Below, piece by piece: positions 60,089-64,000 of a DNA stretch of 64,000 nt. Position 1 is the first letter of the stretch. Every line of letters starts with the position of its first letter. The position numbers were made by a program, and so were the translations under genes. Below the pieces are notes generated by a model. That model worked only from the letters and a program-made list of their open reading frames with translations, was not told the DNA's origin and did not search any database. Source of the stretch: JANWXD01 sp035575135 (GTDB lineage Bacteria; Acidobacteriota; Terriglobia; Bryobacterales; Bryobacteraceae); the NCBI GenBank assembly GCA_035575135.1, contig DATLYE010000039.1, positions 31,466 to 95,465 on the forward strand. The letters are read 5' to 3'.

Positions 60089-61759
60089 TCACAGGGGCGC
60101 AGTCATAATAGCGCCTTCCGAGGCCGATCCGACCAGCGCGGCGTACTTGGCCATGACGCCCGTGCGGTAGCGCGGCGGCGGCGGGCTCCAGGCCGCCCGG
60201 CGCTGCTCCAGCACCTCCCGCGGCACCTCCAGGTCAATGACCCGCTTCTCGATGTCGAGGTAGACCGGGTCCCCGTCGTGGACCAGAGCGATCGGTCCGC
60301 CGCAGGCCGCCTCGGGCGCCACGTGCCCGACCATGAATCCCCGTGTCGCCCCGCTGAAACGCCCGTCGGTGATCAGCGCCACGCTGTCGGCCAGTCCGGC
60401 GCCGACGATGGCGCCCGTGACTCCCAGCATCTCGCGCATCCCGGGACCGCCGCGGGGACCTTCATAGCGGATGATGACGACGTCGCCCGCCCGGATCCGG
60501 CCATGAGTGACCGCGTCCATGGCGTCCTCTTCTCGATCGAAGATCCGCGCCGGGCCCCTGTGCATCTTGCGGTCCAGCCCCGTGGTCTTGATCACGCAGC
60601 CTTCGGGGGCCAATGTGCCTTTGAGGATCACCAGCCCGCCGGTAGGTTTGATGGGATTGGCGAGCGGCCGGATCACTTCCTGGCCGGGCGTCTCGCGCAC
60701 GCCGGCGGCCTCCTCAGCTAGCGTGCGGCCGGTGACGGTGACGGCTGAGCCGTCCGCCAGACCCGCCTCGAGCAGGCGCTGCGCCACGACGCCGATCCCT
60801 CCCGCCTTGTCCACATCCACCGCTGTGAAACGGCCCGCGGGTTTCAGATCGGCCAGCAGCGGCGTGCGGTTGCTGATGGCCTGGAAGTCTTCGATCTCGA
60901 GCGGCACTCCCGCTTCCCGCGCCATGGCCAGCAGGTGCAGGACCGCGTTGGTGGAACCGCCGGTCGCCGCCACCGCCGCAATCGCGTTTTCGAACGCCCT
61001 GCGCGTCGCGATGTCCCGGGGCCTCAGATCCCGCCGCACGGCCTCCATGATGATCTCCCCGCAGCGGAATGCTACTTGTAACTTGCGCGGATCCGGCTGC
61101 GGAATGGAGGCCATACCCAGAGGGCAAAGTCCGATCAGTTCCATCACCGTCGCCATAGTGTTGGCGGTGAACTGTCCGCCGCAGGCGCCCGCCCCGGGAC
61201 AGGCCGCGTTCTCCATCTCGCGCAGTTCCTCCTCGCTGATGCGACCCGCTGCGCAGGCGCCGATGGCTTCGTAAACGTCTTGAAGAGTGATGTCACGCCC
61301 CTTGTAGTGCCCCGGCAGGATGGTTCCGCCGTAGAGCACCAGGCCCGGAACGTTCAGCCGCAACAACGCCATCGCCGCTCCGGGGATGGTCTTGTCACAG
61401 GCCACCAGGGCCACGATGCCGTCAAACATGTGGCCGCGGCCGACCAGCTCGATCGAGTCGGCAATCACTTCGCGGCTCACCAGGGAGGTTTTCATGCCCT
61501 CCGTGCCCATGGTGACGCCGTCGCTGATGGCGATGGTGTTGAACTCCATGGGCGTGCCGCCGGCCGCCCGCACGCCCTCCTTGACCTTGGCCGCCAGCTC
61601 CCGGAGCAGATAGTTGCAGGGCATCGTTTCGATCCAGGTGTTGGCGATGCCGATGATGGGCTTGGCCAGATCCTCGTCGGTGAAGCCGATCGCCTTGAGC
61701 ATGGCCCGCGCCCCGGCGCGCTCGCGCCCTTGCGTGATGATGTGGCTTTGCAGTTTCAT
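60089..61759 (-). CDS. ilvD: Dihydroxy-acid dehydratase
   Basis: A 556-aa IlvD, the Fe-S dehydratase of valine, leucine and isoleucine synthesis. Likely cluster ligands: C48 (NTWIETMPCNY), C121 (ACDKTIPG) and C193 (GACGGQFTANTMAT). Other diagnostic text: IGIANTWIETMPC, ISDGVTMGTEGMKTSL, and RIFDREEDAMDAV near the end, plus DGRFSGATRGFMVGH. Length is typical. It converges with ftsZ and diverges from a beta-propeller gene across only 39 bases. No other ilv gene is adjacent. Confidence 0.97.
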   Translation of the reverse strand: MKLQSHIITQGRERAGARAMLKAIGFTDEDLAKPIIGIANTWIETMPCNYLLRELAAKVKEGVRAAGGTPMEFNTIAISDGVTMGTEGMKTSLVSREVIADSIELVGRGHMFDGIVALVACDKTIPGAAMALLRLNVPGLVLYGGTILPGHYKGRDITLQDVYEAIGACAAGRISEEELREMENAACPGAGACGGQFTANTMATVMELIGLCPLGMASIPQPDPRKLQVAFRCGEIIMEAVRRDLRPRDIATRRAFENAIAAVAATGGSTNAVLHLLAMAREAGVPLEIEDFQAISNRTPLLADLKPAGRFTAVDVDKAGGIGVVAQRLLEAGLADGSAVTVTGRTLAEEAAGVRETPGQEVIRPLANPIKPTGGLVILKGTLAPEGCVIKTTGLDRKMHRGPARIFDREEDAMDAVTHGRIRAGDVVIIRYEGPRGGPGMREMLGVTGAIVGAGLADSVALITDGRFSGATRGFMVGHVAPEAACGGPIALVHDGDPVYLDIEKRVIDLEVPREVLEQRRAAWSPPPPRYRTGVMAKYAALVGSASEGAIMTAPL

Positions 61760-61798
61760 AGAATTCCCTATTCTAACGGCTCACTGGAGGGAGGAATC

Positions 61799-62764
61799 AT
61801 GCTGCGCTGCCTGTTGGCCCTGGCGGCTCCCGCGCTGCTCGTCGCGGCGGATCCGTTGCTGCTGGTATTGCACAAAGCGGAAAGCACTCTGGGCTTCTAC
61901 ACGCTCGAAGGCAAGCTCCTCGCCCGCGTGCCCACCGGCAGGCACCCGCACGAGATGGCCGTATCGGCGGACGGGCGGCTGGTGTTTATTACGGACAACG
62001 GCACCATGCGCATCGAGGAGCCGGGCATGGGAGGCAACACGGTTTCAGTAGTGGACGTGAACACGCGCACACGGCTGGCTGAGATTTCTCTCGGAGAATT
62101 CCGGCGCCCTCACGGCATCGCGCTCCATCCGGCTTCCGGGCTGGCCGTGACCACGGAACTTCCGGACCGCCTCTTGCTCATTGACACGGCATCGCGCAAA
62201 ATTACTCGCAGTTTCGACACCGGGGGTAAGACCTCCCACATTGTGGCGTGGGATCGCCAGGGACGGTGGGCATTCGTCAGCAACGCCGGATCCCAAGCCG
62301 TGGCGGCCGTGGATACGCGCACCGGAAAGGTCGCACGAATTCCCGCGGGGATGCGTCCGGAGGGCAGCGTCCTGTCGCCGGATGGCGCCCGTTTGTACGT
62401 CGTCAACCGCGAAAGCGCCTCCATCACCGTCATTGACGTAGAGCGGCGCCGCGCGGCGGGCAGCATCGCCACCGGCAAAGGACCCGTGCGCATCGGCATC
62501 ACGCCCGACGGCCGGCTGCTCGTCTACGCCCTGATGCACGACCGCGCCGTCGAATTTGCCGACACCGCCACCGGGAAGGTTTCCGGGCGCGTGGTGCTGG
62601 AGGGGCGGCCGGTCTCGCTGCACGTCTCCGCCCGCGGGGAGCTTGCCTTCGCGGCGGCCCAGGACGACGACGTGGTCTACGTGATCTCCGTAGCGGAGCG
62701 GAAGATCCTGCGCCGCATTCGTACGCCCTCCGGCTCCGGCCCCGACGCCGTCTGGCTGCTTTAG
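61799..62764 (+). CDS. Secreted YVTN-type beta-propeller protein
   Basis: A 321-aa protein with a GGAGGGAGGA ribosome-binding site, a signal peptide (MLRCLLALAAPALLVA) and seven propeller blades of the YVTN type. Repeats such as HEMAVSADGRLVFITDNG, RPHGIALHPASGLAVTTELP, SHIVAWDRQGRWAFVSNAG, PEGSVLSPDGARLYVVNRES and PVRIGITPDGRLLVYALMHD recur at about 43-residue steps. Such proteins are abundant, extracytoplasmic and mostly of unknown role. It is divergent from ilvD; TATTCT at 61769-61774 is a possible -10 box. Confidence 0.85.
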   Translation: MLRCLLALAAPALLVAADPLLLVLHKAESTLGFYTLEGKLLARVPTGRHPHEMAVSADGRLVFITDNGTMRIEEPGMGGNTVSVVDVNTRTRLAEISLGEFRRPHGIALHPASGLAVTTELPDRLLLIDTASRKITRSFDTGGKTSHIVAWDRQGRWAFVSNAGSQAVAAVDTRTGKVARIPAGMRPEGSVLSPDGARLYVVNRESASITVIDVERRRAAGSIATGKGPVRIGITPDGRLLVYALMHDRAVEFADTATGKVSGRVVLEGRPVSLHVSARGELAFAAAQDDDVVYVISVAERKILRRIRTPSGSGPDAVWLL

Positions 62765-62910
62765 TCAGATCTGAGTCGGCATCTTCTCTCCAGCCCTGTC
62801 GCAGCGGCTGTCTCGGGAGTTCTCGCGCCTGGGCTTCAGGACGCCGCCCAATTATGCACCCAACCATTTGAAGGAAGAGGAGCCGCGCCGTTTCGGACGC
62901 CTGCGCTTTC

Positions 62911-63012
62911 GGCGCAATTTCGGGAGCCAAAGCGGCGGAGCTGCTGGAAATCAACGGGCGCGAACTCAACAGGCGGATGGAACAACCCATTGCGAGCGGC
63001 GTCGCTCAATGA
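62911..63012 (+). pseudogene. Antitoxin C-terminus remnant with Fis-like helix
   Basis: The frame reads GAISGAKAAELLEINGREL and ends ASGVAQ-stop; the AAELLEINGRELNRR part resembles a Fis-type or small HTH. Its TGA overlaps the ATG of the PIN fragment by ATGA, as in toxin-antitoxin operons. A stop at 62869-62871 closes this frame upstream and no start codon is available between it and the helix, so only the tail of the gene survives. Confidence 0.35.
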
Positions 63013-63062
63013 CCGTCCTCGTCTCCGACACCTCCGTGCTCATCGATCTCGCACGGGGCGGC
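63009..63062 (+). pseudogene. PIN-domain toxin (VapC-like) N-terminal fragment
   Basis: MTVLVSDTSVLIDLARGG is the typical N-terminus of a PIN-domain nuclease with the first catalytic Asp. After residue 18 the sequence loses all likeness and runs into the antisense nuclease pseudogene, so only this piece remains. It cannot be active. Confidence 0.5.
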
Positions 63063-63694
63063 AGGCGGGTTGTTCTTGCCGGCAATGTTCACGCCGGACA
63101 CCATCCGTTCCTGGCCCGACGGCGTTGGTGCCCAACATCGCAAAGAGCCGCCGTACGTCCACTGATTCGTCTCGCGCCGGTGTTGACGCATTTGCCGACG
63201 GATTTCGAGAGGACTTGTGCTTGTTGGTGGCAATGGCGAGGATTTGCTCGAAGGAGGTGCTTGTGCTTATGGCCCAAGAGACGGCTGCCGTCCGCAACCG
63301 GAACGGATCTCGCCGGGAGCTCCTTACCGCCGCTTAGCTTGTAGTAGCGGAAGAACACGGCGCTGATCTCGACCCCGTGGCGCTCTGCCAAATAGTTGAT
63401 CATGCGCGCCCGCTCGGCCGACTGCAAGCGCGGTGCCGCGAGCACAATCCCGGTGATTTTGGCACGTGTACTTGCGAAGCTCTGCTTGGAAAAGCTCGAA
63501 GAACGCTTCCGATACCGGCCGCTACAGGTAGTGCCGGAGTCCAACCAACACGCGTAATCCAGCGCCCGCGCAACTGCCTCACGCCGGGCGCGGTCGCGTG
63601 TCCATTGCACGAACCGCCGGGCTGCGCGAAGAAACGTGCGAGCAGCACCCGCGGGTTTGATGCACCATTGCGCTAATTGGCTACGTCCCGTCAT
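63040..63694 (-). pseudogene. Broken NucS-like (DUF91-type) nuclease
   Basis: On the minus strand two frames together resemble the nuclease family: REAVARALDYACWLDSG, where the family has a 'VVAQALDYASW' run, and RMINYLAERHGVEISAVFFR, matching the 'YLSE..GVDINVVFFRY' run. The place of the catalytic ELK reads QWT, and the C-terminal part shifts frame near ELPARS into SFEQILAIATNKHKSS. I read it as a frameshifted, inactivated gene. No start or full-length reading is possible. Confidence 0.45.
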
Positions 63695-64000
63695 TCCCTC
63701 ACAAAGAACGGCGAAGGTGTGTTCTGTGGCGCCCCTTCAGGTATGTTGGGAGGCGGTCCAGGTCGCGCAATGAATCGGAGATTCAGCATGTAGCCCGTCA
63801 TTGGATCGAATAGCAGCTCGTATGACGCCGGCCTCTCACTCACTTTGGGCAAAAGCGCCGCCAGCGCATCACGCGCCGACTCGCCGTTAGCGCCACATGC
63901 AACGCGCTTTTCCGCAGACGTGAGAGGAAAGGCTCCCACGGCGATCTTCGTCCCTATCACCGTCGATACCGCTCGCGTAATTGCTTCCAGGCAGTCAATC
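63691..64000 (-). CDS. Hypothetical protein, 5' partial
   Basis: The frame is open to the window edge (a GTG at 63960 is probably internal), so the N-terminus is missing. The ~103 visible residues are LEAITRAVSTVIGTKIAVGA, an ARDALAALLPKV helix, ASYELLFDPMTGYMLNLRFI and a proline-rich end (PGPPPNIPEGAPQNTPSP). The alternating beta-alpha text recalls secretin/TonB short N-terminal (STN) domains that acidobacterial secreted proteins carry, but I cannot confirm that. Function unknown. Confidence 0.55.
   Translation of the reverse strand, partial: IDCLEAITRAVSTVIGTKIAVGAFPLTSAEKRVACGANGESARDALAALLPKVSERPASYELLFDPMTGYMLNLRFIARPGPPPNIPEGAPQNTPSPFFVRE

Larger units (their letters stand above)
62765..63690. 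other. Scar region without intact genes
   Basis: About 0.9 kb that holds only gene fragments: a toxin-antitoxin remnant on the plus strand (62911-63062) and a broken nuclease frame on the minus strand (63040-63694). Open frames here are short or lack family text in full. Looks like a recombination junction between two former islands. Confidence 0.6.

Noticed and set aside
62868..63344. A 158-aa frame that includes the PIN fragment
   Set aside because: Only 18 residues resemble a PIN domain; the rest before and after has no family text, so it is not a working gene or an active toxin.

Overview
The window is a GC-rich bacterial chromosome segment that most resembles an Acidobacteriota of the Solibacter/Bryobacter type. 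The support is protein style, not a marker gene: an Oar/TonB-receptor-like outer-membrane protein with an N-terminal carboxypeptidase-regulatory domain, several other secreted proteins with such domains, Tat-exported sugar enzymes, a small fucose/rhamnose-type microcompartment locus, and a meso-DAP type MurE, which implies a Gram-negative wall. No rRNA, CRISPR array or intact insertion sequence was seen.

Layout. 1-1.9 kb: the 3' end of a carboxypeptidase-regulatory-domain protein and a TonB-C-terminal protein. 2.0-9.9 kb (minus): a ten-gene run of mostly overlapping genes, ccmE-ccmF-ccmH-(CcmI-like zinc ribbon)-(secreted regulatory-domain protein)-ccmA-ccmB-ccmC-ccmD, ending in a Tat-exported enolase-superfamily sugar-acid dehydratase. 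CcmE carries the Cys (CxxxY) variant of the haem-binding site. 10.0-10.8 kb: a methyltransferase and tRNA-Gln(UUG). 10.8-12.3 kb: a small accessory island with one hypothetical gene, flanked by about 105-bp direct repeats that include the tRNA 3' end. 12.4-20.3 kb: the outer-membrane receptor, DoxX, YifB/ComM and a GH127-like glycosidase. 20.5-25.2 kb (minus): a carrier-protein cluster (ACP, AMP ligase, ketoreductase, then a NodB-type deacetylase and a GNAT). 25.2-28.5 kb: DUF2203, YjbQ, IspG and a metallo-beta-lactamase-fold hydrolase. 28.6-32.2 kb: topA and dprA. 32.5-37.0 kb: a beta-propeller-like protein, then divergent Ku and LigD (bacterial end joining). 37.0-40.7 kb: a pair of M16 peptidases, one with its metal site and one without. 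40.75-42.7 kb (minus): class II aldolase, one BMC hexamer and three BMC pentamers. 42.8-43.7 kb: a zinc-ribbon rhomboid protease. 43.8-60.1 kb: a complete dcw cluster, mraZ-rsmH-ftsL-ftsI-murE-murF-mraY-murD-ftsW-murG-murC-ftsQ-ftsA-ftsZ, without murB or ddl. 60.1-62.8 kb: ilvD and a YVTN-type beta-propeller. 62.8-63.7 kb: a scar holding a truncated toxin-antitoxin pair and a broken NucS-like nuclease. The last gene runs off the right edge.

The most interesting parts are the CcmE-Cys cytochrome c maturation operon with two unfamiliar built-in genes, the ACP/ligase/reductase/deacetylase/GNAT cluster, the tRNA-Gln-flanked island, the MraZ operator that covers the mraZ start codon, a palindrome in the 69-bp Ku/LigD gap, and a Cys inside the FtsZ tubulin signature.
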